DNA from: Clostridium_I sp963725425
GTDB lineage: Bacteria > Bacillota > Clostridia > Clostridiales > Clostridiaceae
Direction of reading: 5' to 3'
Assembly (NCBI GenBank): GCA_963725425.1
Contig: CAVRYJ010000040.1
Span: forward strand, 124,001-188,000
DNA: 64,000 nucleotides
Part shown: one piece after another, positions 26,052-35,939 of the stretch
Layout of the letters: each line of letters starts with the position of its first letter
Position numbering within the stretch: the first letter of the stretch is position 1
The notes under the pieces: model-generated
What the model was told of the DNA's origin: nothing
The model's database searches: none
What the model saw: the letters and a program-made list of their open reading frames with translations, nothing else
Program-made: the position numbers and the translations under genes

Positions 26052-27884
26052 ATGTTATATAATAGAATATCAGGGTTAGTTAGTGTTGTAATAACTAATT
26101 ATAATCATGTTAAATATATAGTAGATTGTCTTGACAGTATAAAGAATCAGACCTATAAGAACATTGAAATTATTATTGTTGATGATGCCTCTACAGATAA
26201 CAGTATTCAGGTTATAAACAATTGGATTGAAACTAACAAACTTTCCATGCCAAAACAAGATTTAATAACCTTGGCCTCACTTCCAAGAAATTCAGGTTTT
26301 GCTGGAGCTACTGACCTTGGTTTCTTTCTATCTAGAGGGGAATTTATAGCTTGTCAAGATTCAGATGATTTATCGCATCCTAAACGTATTGAAAAACAAG
26401 TTAAATTCTTAAAAGAAAATCCAGATGTTAATGTTATAGGTACTAATTATTCAACCTTTGAAGATAATTATTTTGAACTCACCCCTGTAAAAAACTGGCT
26501 AGGTTATGGTGTTAATAACGTAAAAGAAATATATTCAAAAGGCGGCCATTGTGTATGCTATGGAACAATTCTATTTTCCGGAAAATTATTTGATAAATTT
26601 GGAGGTCTAACTAGAAGACTTCCAGGAGCTGAGGATTATGAATTTATAACTAAGATTCTTTCTTCTGGCATAGATAATTTACCAGATATATTATATTATT
26701 ATCGTCATCATTCTAATCAGCGTTCACACCAATTCTATAGGGAAAAAACTATTAGCACTACTGATCCTATAAAAGTCTTGTTAACTATGGATAGTATGGG
26801 CATTGGAGGCACAGAAACCCACGTATTAACCTTGGCGGCAGAATTAATAAAATCTAAAATCAACGTAGTTATATTAGCTAATAAAGGAGCCTTATATAAT
26901 GAATTTAACAAATTAGGCTGCACTATCTATACTATGGAGTTTCCATTAACTATAATTAACTCTGAGGATAATGCCTCAATATATAAAAATAGAATTGAAC
27001 AAATTATTAAGAATGAAAACATTACTATTATCCATGCTCATCAATCTCCTTCTGGCGCGTTATGTATTGATGTTGCAAAAAAGCTTAATATTCCTTGTGT
27101 TTTTACTGTACACGGCTTATATTATCAAGATATAGCCTCAGATAAATTAAATAATTGCACTAAGGTAATAAGTGTAAGTGAGCCTGTTTTCGATTGGCTC
27201 CAAACCTTCAATATTCCATCAATAGTAATTCCAAATGGTATAGATTTTAACAGTTTTTCTCCTGAAACAGCTACTAATATTCGTAATTATTTGCAAGTGC
27301 CTGATGATGCCTTTGTTATTCTATATGCTAGTAGAATAGCCTGGGGAAAGATAGCTATTTGTGAAAATTTAATAAAAGTATGCAGAGATTTACGAAATAT
27401 AGAAAACATGAATATTCATGCTTTTATTATTGGAGATGGACCTGGTTTTAAGGACATCAAAGAAATTACTGATAAAATCAATAACTCCTCAAATAAAAAA
27501 TTTATTCACCTCTTTGGTGAACGAACCGATATGCTTAATTTTTATTCAAATAGTGACTGCATAGTTGGCACAGGACGAGTTGCATTAGAAGCAATGGCCT
27601 GCGGAAAGCCCTTAATTGCTACTGGTAATCAAGGATATTTCGGCTTAGTAACTCAAGATAATTTTAAAGAAGCCTGCCAGATTTATTTTGCAGATCATAA
27701 AGCAAGAAAAAGTAATAATGAACACTTTTTATATGAAGATTTAAGCTATATTTATAAAAATAAAGACCTGATAAAAAAGACGGGTGAATCAAGTATTGAA
27801 TGGTCCAGAAATATCTTTGATATTAGTAGAACAACCCAGAAAATCATTAAAGTATATAAATCTGCTATAAAAGTATTTGATTGA
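26052..27884 (+). CDS. Two-domain glycosyltransferase (GT2 plus GT4)
   Basis: 610 residues with two sugar-transfer domains. The N-terminal GT2 domain (1 to about 235) has VVITNYNHVKYI, IIIVDDASTDNS and CQDSDDLSHPKRIEKQ. The C-terminal GT4 domain (about 240-610) has TMDSMGIGGTETHVLTLA, TVHGLYYQDI, IPNGIDFNSFSP, ASRIAWGK, IIGDGPG and TGRVALEAMACGKPLIATG. It probably builds a cell-surface or spore polysaccharide, or modifies a protein. The ATG at 26052 follows AAAGGAGCG. A paralogue of the same plan lies convergently downstream. Confidence 0.9.
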   Translation: MLYNRISGLVSVVITNYNHVKYIVDCLDSIKNQTYKNIEIIIVDDASTDNSIQVINNWIETNKLSMPKQDLITLASLPRNSGFAGATDLGFFLSRGEFIACQDSDDLSHPKRIEKQVKFLKENPDVNVIGTNYSTFEDNYFELTPVKNWLGYGVNNVKEIYSKGGHCVCYGTILFSGKLFDKFGGLTRRLPGAEDYEFITKILSSGIDNLPDILYYYRHHSNQRSHQFYREKTISTTDPIKVLLTMDSMGIGGTETHVLTLAAELIKSKINVVILANKGALYNEFNKLGCTIYTMEFPLTIINSEDNASIYKNRIEQIIKNENITIIHAHQSPSGALCIDVAKKLNIPCVFTVHGLYYQDIASDKLNNCTKVISVSEPVFDWLQTFNIPSIVIPNGIDFNSFSPETATNIRNYLQVPDDAFVILYASRIAWGKIAICENLIKVCRDLRNIENMNIHAFIIGDGPGFKDIKEITDKINNSSNKKFIHLFGERTDMLNFYSNSDCIVGTGRVALEAMACGKPLIATGNQGYFGLVTQDNFKEACQIYFADHKARKSNNEHFLYEDLSYIYKNKDLIKKTGESSIEWSRNIFDISRTTQKIIKVYKSAIKVFD

Positions 27885-27895
27885 TTTCTTAATAT

Positions 27896-27964
27896 AGAGG
27901 TTGCCCTAAAAATCATTAACTCTCAATTTTCAATTTTTAACTTTCTTATGTTGAGACAGCCTCT
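27896..27964. terminator. Bidirectional hairpin between the two glycosyltransferases
   Basis: AGAGGTTG (27896-27903) pairs with CAGCCTCT (27957-27964), enclosing TTAACTCTCAATTTTCAATTTTTAACTTT, a degenerate form of the heptamer repeat. It fills almost the whole gap between the two convergent genes. Confidence 0.6.
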
Positions 27965-29869
27965 TTACTTTAATTTAATAATATCCTTATATATTCCCAT
28001 TATTCTCTCAGCAACCTTACCTACTTCAAATTTTTCAATACACCATTTTCTGCTCCATTTACCTAATTCCACTGATTTTTGTATGGAGTCAACTAAATAT
28101 TCTATACTCTTAGTGAGACTTCTATTATTATTATTATCACCTACTTTATCTTTATGATCTCCAAAATACAAATTCCACATTTCCTCCTTGTTCTCTTCAC
28201 TTACAATACCAATGTACCCTTTACTTCCAACAGCAATTACTAGTGCTTCACAGCTTAAAGCCTCCAATGCTACTCTTCCAGTTCCAATGATTATATTACT
28301 TTCCAAATAATAAGGTAACACATCATATTTTGCTCCTATTACATAAATTGATTTTCTATTTAGTGATAAATTTATTTTCTCTGCCATCCGAATTATATTT
28401 TCTTTTTTATCACCATCTCCTATAATAATGCAATATATATATCCAAACTTAAGTGCAATTTCATTGAAACTGGATAAAACCTGTTCAGCTGCAACTCCTT
28501 TTCCCCATCCTAGTCTACTGCAGTACAATATAACAATAGCATTTTTAGGGATACCTAAGTTTTCTCTAATGAGTTTATGATCTATGCCAGGCTTAAAAGT
28601 CCCAGTATCTATACCATTGGGGATTACTGTGAGCAAACCTTGAAATTCATCCCCAATATTTTCAATAAAAAGATTTTTAACAGGATTACTAACAGCAATA
28701 ATTGCTTTTGCTTCAATACAAGTTGACAACAAAATTGATTTTGAATAAAACATTCCATGTAGGGTTATGATGTATGGAATACTATATGCTTTATAAATTT
28801 CTTTGCCTAGTTCCATACTTTTATTTAGATGACAGTGTACTAAGTTAATACCTTCAGTATCTATAAGATGTTTTATCTCTTCAATTGCCTTAAGTTTCAC
28901 ATTCATTGAAATTCTAATAACCTTTATTCCGTATAGTTTAAATACCTCTTGAAAAATACCTCCAAGGCTTCCTATTATCACATATACCCCCTTTTCCATT
29001 AAAGCCTTAGTTAGATTAAGAACGTAGGTTTCAGTTCCACCAATATTAAGCTCATCTACAAGCATTAGTACACGACAAATACTAGACTTATTAACCTTTA
29101 TCTTTTCAACTTTAATGTTAGCTATTTCATTATGAAATCCCCTATACCTTATATTATTCATTAATTCCTTATTATCAAAAATAGTTCTCATATATTTTAT
29201 ACGCTCTACTTTACTAATAAAATGGTAAGCATTACTGTGCCTTCGATAATAATAAAGAGTGTTATATATTTTTTCCATACTACTGGTCTTTAATAAGTTT
29301 AATACCAATTCTACTTCATCTTCATATTCCGTTTTTTTATATAAAATATTAATATCCTTAAAAAGGTCCCTTCGTATCATTAAAGATGGAAAAATAATAG
29401 GATAATTGCCTCCAAGTATAGCTCTATCTATATCTTCTTTAGTCCTATAAAAGCTTTGAAACATATTTATATTTTTGCACTGATTTTTATATCTATAGTC
29501 TTCAGTAAAAGCTTTTATGCCACAGGATACCATGCCTACCTCATTATGCTCCTTTAAGTAACTTGCCTGTAATTCTAACCGATTTTTCAAACTTATATCG
29601 TCTGGATCATGTCTAATTACATATTCGCCGTGAATTTTCTTAAGACCAGTAGCAAAAGCTTCAAGCATTCCAATCTTAGCCTCCAGATTGATAAACTGAA
29701 TCCTTGGATCATTAAATTCATTTACTATTTTCCAAATTTTTTTAAGAGGATCCCAAGCTAAAATGAACAATTCCCAATTTTTGTATGTTTGGGTGCAAAT
29801 ACTATTAATACTATCCCAAACATATTCCTCATTAATAACTGTCATTATTAAACTTACTAATTCCTCCAT
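27965..29869 (-). CDS. Two-domain glycosyltransferase (GT2 plus GT4), paralogue
   Basis: 634 residues with the same two-domain plan as the convergent gene at 26052. The GT2 part has VSLIMTVINEEYVWDSIN, YVIRHDPDDISLKNRLELQ and IMRRDLFKDI-like acceptor residues. The usual VDD motif is replaced by LAWDP. The GT4 part has LMLVDELNIGGTETYVLNLTKAL, HCHLNKSMELGKE, LHGMFYSKS, IPNGIDTGTFKP, CSRLGWGKG and GTGRVALEALSCEALVIAVGSKG. The matching GRVALEA and downstream YFxDHK segments in both genes indicate a duplication. Probable role: surface glycan synthesis. Confidence 0.9.
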   Translation of the reverse strand: MEELVSLIMTVINEEYVWDSINSICTQTYKNWELFILAWDPLKKIWKIVNEFNDPRIQFINLEAKIGMLEAFATGLKKIHGEYVIRHDPDDISLKNRLELQASYLKEHNEVGMVSCGIKAFTEDYRYKNQCKNINMFQSFYRTKEDIDRAILGGNYPIIFPSLMIRRDLFKDINILYKKTEYEDEVELVLNLLKTSSMEKIYNTLYYYRRHSNAYHFISKVERIKYMRTIFDNKELMNNIRYRGFHNEIANIKVEKIKVNKSSICRVLMLVDELNIGGTETYVLNLTKALMEKGVYVIIGSLGGIFQEVFKLYGIKVIRISMNVKLKAIEEIKHLIDTEGINLVHCHLNKSMELGKEIYKAYSIPYIITLHGMFYSKSILLSTCIEAKAIIAVSNPVKNLFIENIGDEFQGLLTVIPNGIDTGTFKPGIDHKLIRENLGIPKNAIVILYCSRLGWGKGVAAEQVLSSFNEIALKFGYIYCIIIGDGDKKENIIRMAEKINLSLNRKSIYVIGAKYDVLPYYLESNIIIGTGRVALEALSCEALVIAVGSKGYIGIVSEENKEEMWNLYFGDHKDKVGDNNNNRSLTKSIEYLVDSIQKSVELGKWSRKWCIEKFEVGKVAERIMGIYKDIIKLK

Positions 29870-29913
29870 TTATCTCACTTTCCTCAACATATTAACTACT
29901 ATTTCTTAAGTCT

Positions 29914-30114
29914 AAAATGATGGAGCTTTCTCAAAATAAGAAAGTTAAGAATTGAAAATTGAGAGTTAATGATATTTTTCTTTGCTCTGCTGCAAAAAAC
30001 TAATAATTAGTTTTAGATTTTAAGTAGCTTTTCTACATAAAATCAACATCAACTTTCAACTTTCCACTATGAATTCTCAATTTATCTTATGGTTTGGGGC
30101 AGCCCCATCATTTT
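29914..30114. repeat. 200-bp inverted-repeat element with degenerate heptamers
   Basis: Ends AAAATGATGGAGCT (29914) and AGCCCCATCATTTT (30114) are inverted. Inside are AAGTTAAGAATTGAAAATTG on the left and CAACTTTCAACTTTCCACT on the right, similar to the 27896-27964 hairpin. It looks like a MITE-like relative of the heptamer elements. Confidence 0.5.
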
Positions 30115-30139
30115 ATTTCTATAAATTGAACTATTAACG

Positions 30140-30520
30140 CTATTTATCATCTCCATTTCTATGGACTAATTGACTGTATAGCACTGTATTACCGCCACTG
30201 ATAATTCCAGTGTCACTTATTCCAAATATATTCACTACGGTGCTACTCTGATGGATTATACTTAAGCGTACCTCATAAAGCTTAATATCTAAACAATCTC
30301 CATATATGGATGTTGCAACTTGGATATCACTAATTTTACCTTCCATAGGATCCAATTGTACAAGGTCTCCCTTCAAAAGAATTGGGGTACCATTGCTCCA
30401 ATCGTAAACTCTATATTTGAGAAGCTCTGAATCTTTTCCAAGGTTAACCCAGGTTATTCGCACAAAGTTTGTAATCTGATCCCTTGTTAACACTCCAGTT
30501 GTATAGTTATAAAGCCACAT
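30140..30520 (-). CDS. Hypothetical protein, beta-rich, 126 residues
   Basis: The ATG at 30520 (MWLYNYTTGVLTRDQ) follows AAAGGAGTGATA, a strong site; a longer start at 30547 lacks one. The protein has no membrane helix or signal peptide. It shows alternating hydrophobic residues typical of beta structure (FVRITWVNLG, YRVYDWSNGTPILL, LYEVRLSIIHQSSTVVNIFG) and ends in a small charged tail. I did not recognise a family. It lies alone between a glycosyltransferase and a two-component system. Confidence 0.6.
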   Translation of the reverse strand: MWLYNYTTGVLTRDQITNFVRITWVNLGKDSELLKYRVYDWSNGTPILLKGDLVQLDPMEGKISDIQVATSIYGDCLDIKLYEVRLSIIHQSSTVVNIFGISDTGIISGGNTVLYSQLVHRNGDDK

Positions 30521-30601
30521 ATTATCACTCCTTTCATTAAGAGCCACATAATATAATATGAATTATCTAGCTGAAATGTTATCACGGCATTTCATAGTAC
30601 A

Positions 30602-31984
30602 TCACAATGGAATGCAAATCCTTACTTTCGCACCTTGTGTCACATGTGAATTCATAATCTCCATCCTGCCATTGTGTTGTTTTACAATAGAATCTGCAAT
30701 GTATAAACCCATTCCGTAGTGTGATTTAGATTTTCTACTGGAATCACCCATGTAAAATTGTTGTTTTGCTTCAAGTAAATCTTCTTTTGAAAAACCATTT
30801 CCACTGTCAGAAATAATAAAATCAATATGTTTTTCCATTCCTTCTACCATAAATATAATTGTCCCATTCTCAGGAGAATGATCAACCGCATTAGATGCCA
30901 CATTCATAATAGCTCTTTTTAACAAACCATAATCCCCGCAAAAATATTGAGGAAGGTTCTTCACACTAAAATCCACCTTTACCTTCTTGGCGGAGGATAA
31001 AGCATTTATATTACGATGAATTTCATCCACATATTTTTCGCTATCAATATTTTCATTGCAAAAAACATATCCAATTTCCGCTTTTGAAATTTCAATTAAT
31101 TTCCTAACATATTGTTCCATCTCCTGGGTACTCTCTGCAATATATTTTGTATATTCTTTTTGCTCTCCATTTTGATTTGTTTCAATCAATAATTCTACAT
31201 TTCCACGGACAATTGTTATTGGAGTTTTTATATCATGTGCTAAGGCAGCAATCTGCTGCCTACGTGTTTGTTCTAATTCCCATTGTTTTTTTAGAGAAAC
31301 TTTTAATGCTTCTTTCATTTTATCTATTGAAAAAAGCGCATTATCTATTTCAAAAATGCCACTTGATTCTATTGAAAAATCTAAGTTTTGGTTTTGTACT
31401 TTCTCCGCTACCCTTTGTAGACCACTCATTTTTTCAGTAAACTTTTTTCCAAAAGTGTAAGCTAATATAACAACTTCTAAAGCAAATCCAAAACAAAATA
31501 AGAGAATTACAAGTAAACCTGGACTTGGCAAAAAACTACGTAAAGTAGGAGAAGCAAACTGCATTGATAGTGGATATCGTATAATACAAACCTGATTTTT
31601 TCGGGAGATTTTTAAATAATAATCCGGAAAATCATCAGCTTTTTCACTATTTTTCACAAGGTTCCATGCTTTTTTAGCATCCCTAAGGCTTAAATTCCCA
31701 GAAATCATATTTCCACGGGTTGTGTATACTGCATACTTGCACAAATCCGGAATCAAATTAGAAGTCACTGTTTTACTTGATGCAATTTTATCCTTTGCTG
31801 CTAACACTTGTTTCTCAACGTAATTAGTAGGAAGTATGGCTCCAGATGACCATTGAATAGAGAAAAATATTCCTAGCACTACTATCATAAAAAGTGTAAC
31901 TATGGAGAACACAAACAAATACTTAATAAAGATGGTCCGTAGTTTTACCGGTTTTTTAATGTTTTGCACTTTTTTTACATCCAT
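30602..31984 (-). CDS. Sensor histidine kinase of the antimicrobial-peptide ABC locus
   Basis: 460 residues. An N-terminal membrane helix (about 20-45), an extracytoplasmic segment (50-150), and a second helix (about 155-180) precede a HAMP-like region. The HisKA motif is ALAHDIKTPITIVRGN with the phosphorylated histidine. The ATPase has MNVASNAVDHSPENG, DSGNGFSKEDL and YGMGLYIADSIV. The gene overlaps the response regulator by ten bases, and both follow a LanFEG-like transporter. It probably senses a cationic peptide or lantibiotic, as CprK does in Clostridioides difficile; that role is inferred from context. Confidence 0.9.
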   Translation of the reverse strand: MDVKKVQNIKKPVKLRTIFIKYLFVFSIVTLFMIVVLGIFFSIQWSSGAILPTNYVEKQVLAAKDKIASSKTVTSNLIPDLCKYAVYTTRGNMISGNLSLRDAKKAWNLVKNSEKADDFPDYYLKISRKNQVCIIRYPLSMQFASPTLRSFLPSPGLLVILLFCFGFALEVVILAYTFGKKFTEKMSGLQRVAEKVQNQNLDFSIESSGIFEIDNALFSIDKMKEALKVSLKKQWELEQTRRQQIAALAHDIKTPITIVRGNVELLIETNQNGEQKEYTKYIAESTQEMEQYVRKLIEISKAEIGYVFCNENIDSEKYVDEIHRNINALSSAKKVKVDFSVKNLPQYFCGDYGLLKRAIMNVASNAVDHSPENGTIIFMVEGMEKHIDFIISDSGNGFSKEDLLEAKQQFYMGDSSRKSKSHYGMGLYIADSIVKQHNGRMEIMNSHVTQGAKVRICIPL

Positions 31985-32634
31985 TTATATCCGATCCCCC
32001 AAATTGTTTCAATTGGTGAGGCCTTAAACTTTGCAAATTTTGCCCGAATGTTTTTAATATGCTCTACTATTGCCAAACTATCACTTTCTCCATTAAATCC
32101 AAAAATAGATTCATATATTTTTTCTTTTGAAAACACTTGTCCACGATTGTGGGCAAGAAATTCGCAAATTTCATATTCACTTTTCGTTAATGGTATTTTT
32201 TCATCGTGTATTGTTATTTCTTTACCAGACAAGTTAAAATGAGTATCCCCAAGGCAAAGGACACTTCGTTTTTCACGATTTTCACGTCTTAGGTGAGCGT
32301 TGATTCGTGCTCGCAGTTCACTAGCTCCAAAGGGCTTTGAAATATAATCGTCAGCTCCTACCCCTAGTCCATATGTAATATCATTTTCCATTGCTTTTGC
32401 TGTGAGAAACAAGATAGGACAATCCACTTTACTCCGGATATTCTGGCAAAGAGTAAAACCGTCCACACCTGGCATCATAACATCTAGTAAAATTAATTCA
32501 AATTCACCCAGTTGCTGGCTTAAAACCTTATTAGAATCAGAAATAGTTGTAACAATGTGACCATCTTTTTGCAATATGTTTTTTATTAATGCTAACACTG
32601 CATTATCATCATCCACAGCTAATATTTTTGACAT
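31975..32634 (-). CDS. OmpR-family response regulator
   Basis: 219 residues: a receiver domain with AVDDDNAV, the phospho-acceptor aspartate in LILLDVMMPGVDGF, FLTAKA and the DDYISKPF lysine, then a winged-helix DNA-binding domain (KEITIHDEKIPLTKSEYEICEFL to WGIGYKW). The gene is between the transporter permeases and the kinase, with a ten-base overlap into the kinase start. It likely activates the upstream LanFEG-like genes; no binding site was found. Confidence 0.93.
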   Translation of the reverse strand: MSKILAVDDDNAVLALIKNILQKDGHIVTTISDSNKVLSQQLGEFELILLDVMMPGVDGFTLCQNIRSKVDCPILFLTAKAMENDITYGLGVGADDYISKPFGASELRARINAHLRRENREKRSVLCLGDTHFNLSGKEITIHDEKIPLTKSEYEICEFLAHNRGQVFSKEKIYESIFGFNGESDSLAIVEHIKNIRAKFAKFKASPIETIWGIGYKWM

Positions 32635-32695
32635 TTTCTCACCTCTCTACAAGTATAACCCAAATGCAAAAATCCATCAATTTCATTTCAGATCC

Positions 32696-33454
32696 CTAAT
32701 TTCCCGATTTTCTCCCTTCCCAGTGCAAAAACCATATTGCTCCAAATACAGTAATGGCAATTGATCCAGCAATGCATAGCCAAATCCCTAAGTGAAGCTC
32801 TGAAAGATTCTGTGAAAAACTAGGGTCTCCTGACATATACTTGTTAAAAATATCTGAGAACCGAATCCCCCAGGCGCACGGTAAAAACTCCCATCTGCCA
32901 TTCCCCAATAATGTAATAAAGAGAGCAGATAAAAGGCTTTCTAGTATACCAATACCTATGGATACCATATTTCCAAATTTCAGGCTAACAATAAGATGCA
33001 AAACATAGAGAAAAATACTGCTGACAAACAAAATACAGGCAGCATATAAATAATAGCCAATTCCAAATGGTGATTTGTGCAAAATATATATAAATCCAGC
33101 ACCAAATCCGCATACTAGTAGCAATACGGAACTAAATCCAAGTAAAAGAACCACTAACAGTTTACTCAAAAATGGCAACAATTTTATCCTTGATGTTAGC
33201 ATTTGCTGAAAATCTCCCACTGAAGATTCCTGCTCTGCTACCATGGAACATACAATTCCGATCACAATTGGAAATATAAATGCTGTCATTTCTAAAAATC
33301 CCACTACTTTAGAAGTTGATTTCTGTGGTGAATAGGAATAATATGCAAGAAATATTATTATACCCAAAAGTGGAAGTAAAAAATGCATTAACAATATGAG
33401 TTGCCTTTTCATTTTTATAAAATCTGATTTAATAAAACGTAAAAAAATAGTCAT
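32696..33454 (-). CDS. Lantibiotic-immunity-type ABC permease (LanG/MutG-like)
   Basis: 252 residues with six predicted membrane helices. It is of the MutG/SpaG type: an N-terminal cytoplasmic start (FLRFIKSDFIKMKRQLI), AEQESSVGDFQQMLTSR, and a C-terminal LHLGIWLCIAGSIAITVFGA. It is the third gene of the ATPase-permease-permease set and starts two bases after the lanE-like gene. With its partners it should expel lantibiotic-like peptides from the membrane. Confidence 0.85.
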   Translation of the reverse strand: MTIFLRFIKSDFIKMKRQLILLMHFLLPLLGIIIFLAYYSYSPQKSTSKVVGFLEMTAFIFPIVIGIVCSMVAEQESSVGDFQQMLTSRIKLLPFLSKLLVVLLLGFSSVLLLVCGFGAGFIYILHKSPFGIGYYLYAACILFVSSIFLYVLHLIVSLKFGNMVSIGIGILESLLSALFITLLGNGRWEFLPCAWGIRFSDIFNKYMSGDPSFSQNLSELHLGIWLCIAGSIAITVFGAIWFLHWEGRKSGN

Positions 33455-33455
33455 G

Positions 33456-34183
33456 TTATTTTGCCTCCTTTTTACGGAATAATAATGAAGTTACTACTAA
33501 AAGAATTATAAACAATACAATAGAAATCATAACTCCAGGAAAAATCACGTTTTTGTCATTTAATGGACTATTTGCTGGAACTGGCAGTGCACTTGGAAGT
33601 GCACCTATTACTGGACACATTAATCTGCTTGTAATGGCATAAGGAAAAGCAAACCATGATGGCTCTATTGCTAAAAGTACGCCTACAATATTGAGTGCAA
33701 TATTAATTATAAGTGTGATAACCATTCCCACCCGTTCTATAAGAAAAAGGCTTAATGGAATCAGCCATAAAAATGTGACAAAAATAAGAATGCTCCCTCA
33801 ATACTGCTAGAAAATGAAACTGAACCTTCCCATATAAACCTAGAGAGATTTATTCCTATGAAAGAAACCACACAGGATAGGAAATAAAACCATACACAAA
33901 CAATAATTTTGGAAGTCCATACTTTAGACAAATCAATAGGAAGACTAAGAATGGCCCGGCATTCTAGCTTTTTTTCGTCCTTATTAATTATACCTGCACA
34001 AATAAGCGTAAGTGCACCTGGCAATATCAAGGTATACCAAAAGTTATAGCTACTTATTTGATAAAATCTTCCTGGCTCTAATATCATGACAATCAACATT
34101 GTGAAAATTGGTGCAGCCCATGCCAATTTTTTTGTAAATGTGCCTTTGTATTTTCTGTATTCTGACATAATGCATCTAAACAT
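33456..34183 (-). pseudogene. Lantibiotic-immunity-type ABC permease (LanE/MutE-like), one frameshift
   Basis: Two frames combine to a 242-residue permease. The first (from 34183, MFRCIMSEYRKYKGTFTKK) ends SSIEGAFLFLSHFYG. Adding one T in the run at 33780-33784 converts this to AFLFFVTFLWLIPLSLFL and joins the second frame (33456 to about 33770, VGMVITLIINIALNIVG to RKKEAK). The start follows the ATPase stop directly, TAATATG, showing tight coupling. All six helices are present, so the break may be a homopolymer read error. Confidence 0.85.
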
Positions 34184-34184
34184 A

Positions 34185-34891
34185 TTACTCACCGTCTTTT
34201 CTATTTTCACGTACTACTTGCCTGAATAATTTTTCAAGATCCTGTCCGTGATTAATTTTATCTTCATAACCCAATACTCCACCGGCAATAATCCCAATAT
34301 GGTCTGCAATCTGTTCAACTTCTGACAGATAATGACTAGATAATATCACAGTAATACCTTTGCTTGGAAATGATTGAATTAATTCACGCAAATCTTGAAT
34401 ACCCATGGGATCAAGTCCGTTTGTAGGTTCATCCAAGATTAGTAGTTCTGGATTATTTAAAAGCGCAATGGCTATTCCAAGGCGCTGTTTCATTCCCATG
34501 GAAAATTGTCCAGAACGTTTTTTACCAGTGCCAGTTAGATCCACAATTTTAAGCACTTCTTCAATGCGAGAATCAGGAAGACCAAATAAAGTAGTGCGCA
34601 CCTTTAAGTTTTCCCTTGCTGTGAGATTCTCATATAAAGGTGGAGATTCAATTAGTGCTCCAATGTTTAAAAGATCTTTTCTAACCCATGGATGTTCATC
34701 AAATATAATTTCGCCTGAAGTAGGCCTTAGCATCCCCGTAATCATTTTTAATGTGGTGGATTTTCCAGCACCATTTGGTCCCAGAAGACCGTAAACAGAA
34801 TTTTTCTCAATGGAAATTGAAACATTATTTACTGCTAATTGATTTTTAAATTTTTTACTAAGTTTTTTGTCTCCAAAATATAATTGTTCAT
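34185..34891 (-). pseudogene. Lantibiotic-immunity-type ABC ATPase (LanF/MutF-like), one frameshift near the start
   Basis: The body has IFDEHPWVRKDLLNIGALIE, QFSMGMKQRLGIAIALL (signature) and LLILDEPTNGLDPMG (Walker B). The Walker A, GLLGPNGAGKSTTLKM, lies upstream in the same frame. The N-terminal codons (MNNYILETK from 34891) are in another frame and rejoin if the A6 run at 34863-34868 is A7, giving ETKKLSKKFKNQLAVNNVSI. The full protein would be 235 residues, the normal size for LanF. It heads an ATPase-permease-permease-regulator-kinase cluster resembling cprABC with cprRK. Confidence 0.87.
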
Positions 34892-35019
34892 TGCATTCAT
34901 CCTTTCTTTCTTTTCTAAATATACTTTATAATACATTTATAAGGATTTTATAAGGATTATTATATTGCAATGAAATAATTAAATTACTCATAATATAATT
35001 TCATGAATATAAAAATAAA

Positions 35020-35119
35020 ATAGGGATGTAAGTGAATTCATAAAAACAAATCCACCTACATCCCTAAAACTTCTCAAAACCTTTAAAACGTCTTAACTTG
35101 TCACTTGTCACTTGTCACT
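35020..35119 (-). repeat. Hairpin plus CACTTGT heptamers at the BI-1 gene end
   Basis: Hairpin 35020-35065 has the arm TAGGGATGTAAGTGAATT, shared with 44991 and 15366. CACTTGT heptamers at 35097-35119 abut the stop codon of the BI-1 gene. On the sense strand they read ACAAGTGACAAGTGAC, with TGA every seven bases. Confidence 0.7.
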
Positions 35120-35120
35120 T

Positions 35121-35768
35121 TTATCTTCTACTAAATAACCTCAATACAAACAAAAATATATTTATAAAGTCTAAATATAAAGATAAAGCGGCTAATACAA
35201 CCCCATGCATATCATTACTTTGTGCTTGCATACGTTTTATTTTCTGCATGTCATATGCTGTTAATGCACAGAATATTATTATACCTAATAAAGCTATTCC
35301 TATATTGAATGTGGCAGAAACAATAAAAATTTGCATAATCATAAGTAAAATTAAACCTATTACAAACATCATAGCAAATTGTCCTATTGCACTTAAGTCT
35401 TTCTTTGTTGTTAAACCTATCATCCCACTACTGAAGAACATTGCTGAGGTTAATGCAAATACGGTAATTAATTCACCTTGATTTACAGTTAAAAAAATCA
35501 CACTTAATGTTACACCATTTACTGCTGAATAAACCAAAAACCAAAACATTGCAGCAGCAGTAGACATTTTAGAAACTCTCTTAACTAACGTTATAACCAT
35601 AACCAGTTCCAAAATCATAGCCCCGTAAAATACTGAGTCAGGTACACCCATTATATACTTGCTCATCAACATACCAACGATAAATGTTATTAGTAATCCA
35701 ACCCCCATTAGACATAAAGTTTTTCCCATAAAAGTTGATTTAGTTTTTATCATACTATTACTTTCCAT
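35121..35768 (-). CDS. Bax inhibitor-1/YccA-family membrane protein
   Basis: About 215 residues with seven predicted membrane helices, of the BI-1/TMBIM family of channel-like proteins. The conserved ends are KTLCLMGVGLLITFIVGM, MFWFLVYSAVNGVTLSVIF and FCALTAYDMQKIKRM with the C-terminal LSLYLDFINIFLFVLRLF. The start at 35768 (MESNSMIK) is preferred because AAGGAG is 11 bases upstream; an ATG at 35777 lies too close to it. It is a lone gene ending in heptamer repeats. Bacterial function is unclear, possibly ion or calcium leak. Confidence 0.88.
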   Translation of the reverse strand: MESNSMIKTKSTFMGKTLCLMGVGLLITFIVGMLMSKYIMGVPDSVFYGAMILELVMVITLVKRVSKMSTAAAMFWFLVYSAVNGVTLSVIFLTVNQGELITVFALTSAMFFSSGMIGLTTKKDLSAIGQFAMMFVIGLILLMIMQIFIVSATFNIGIALLGIIIFCALTAYDMQKIKRMQAQSNDMHGVVLAALSLYLDFINIFLFVLRLFSRR

Positions 35769-35939
35769 ACTGTTCATAACTCCTTTACTCTTATATTTAT
35801 CAATCCCTTAACTATATTAATATATTCAATTTTTTTATTATTTATTTATTGAAGATACTTATTAAGTATAACATTAAATTAGATTTATTACGATCTTAAA
35901 AATTTGTTAACTCTCTACTAAATGATTATTGCAATTATC

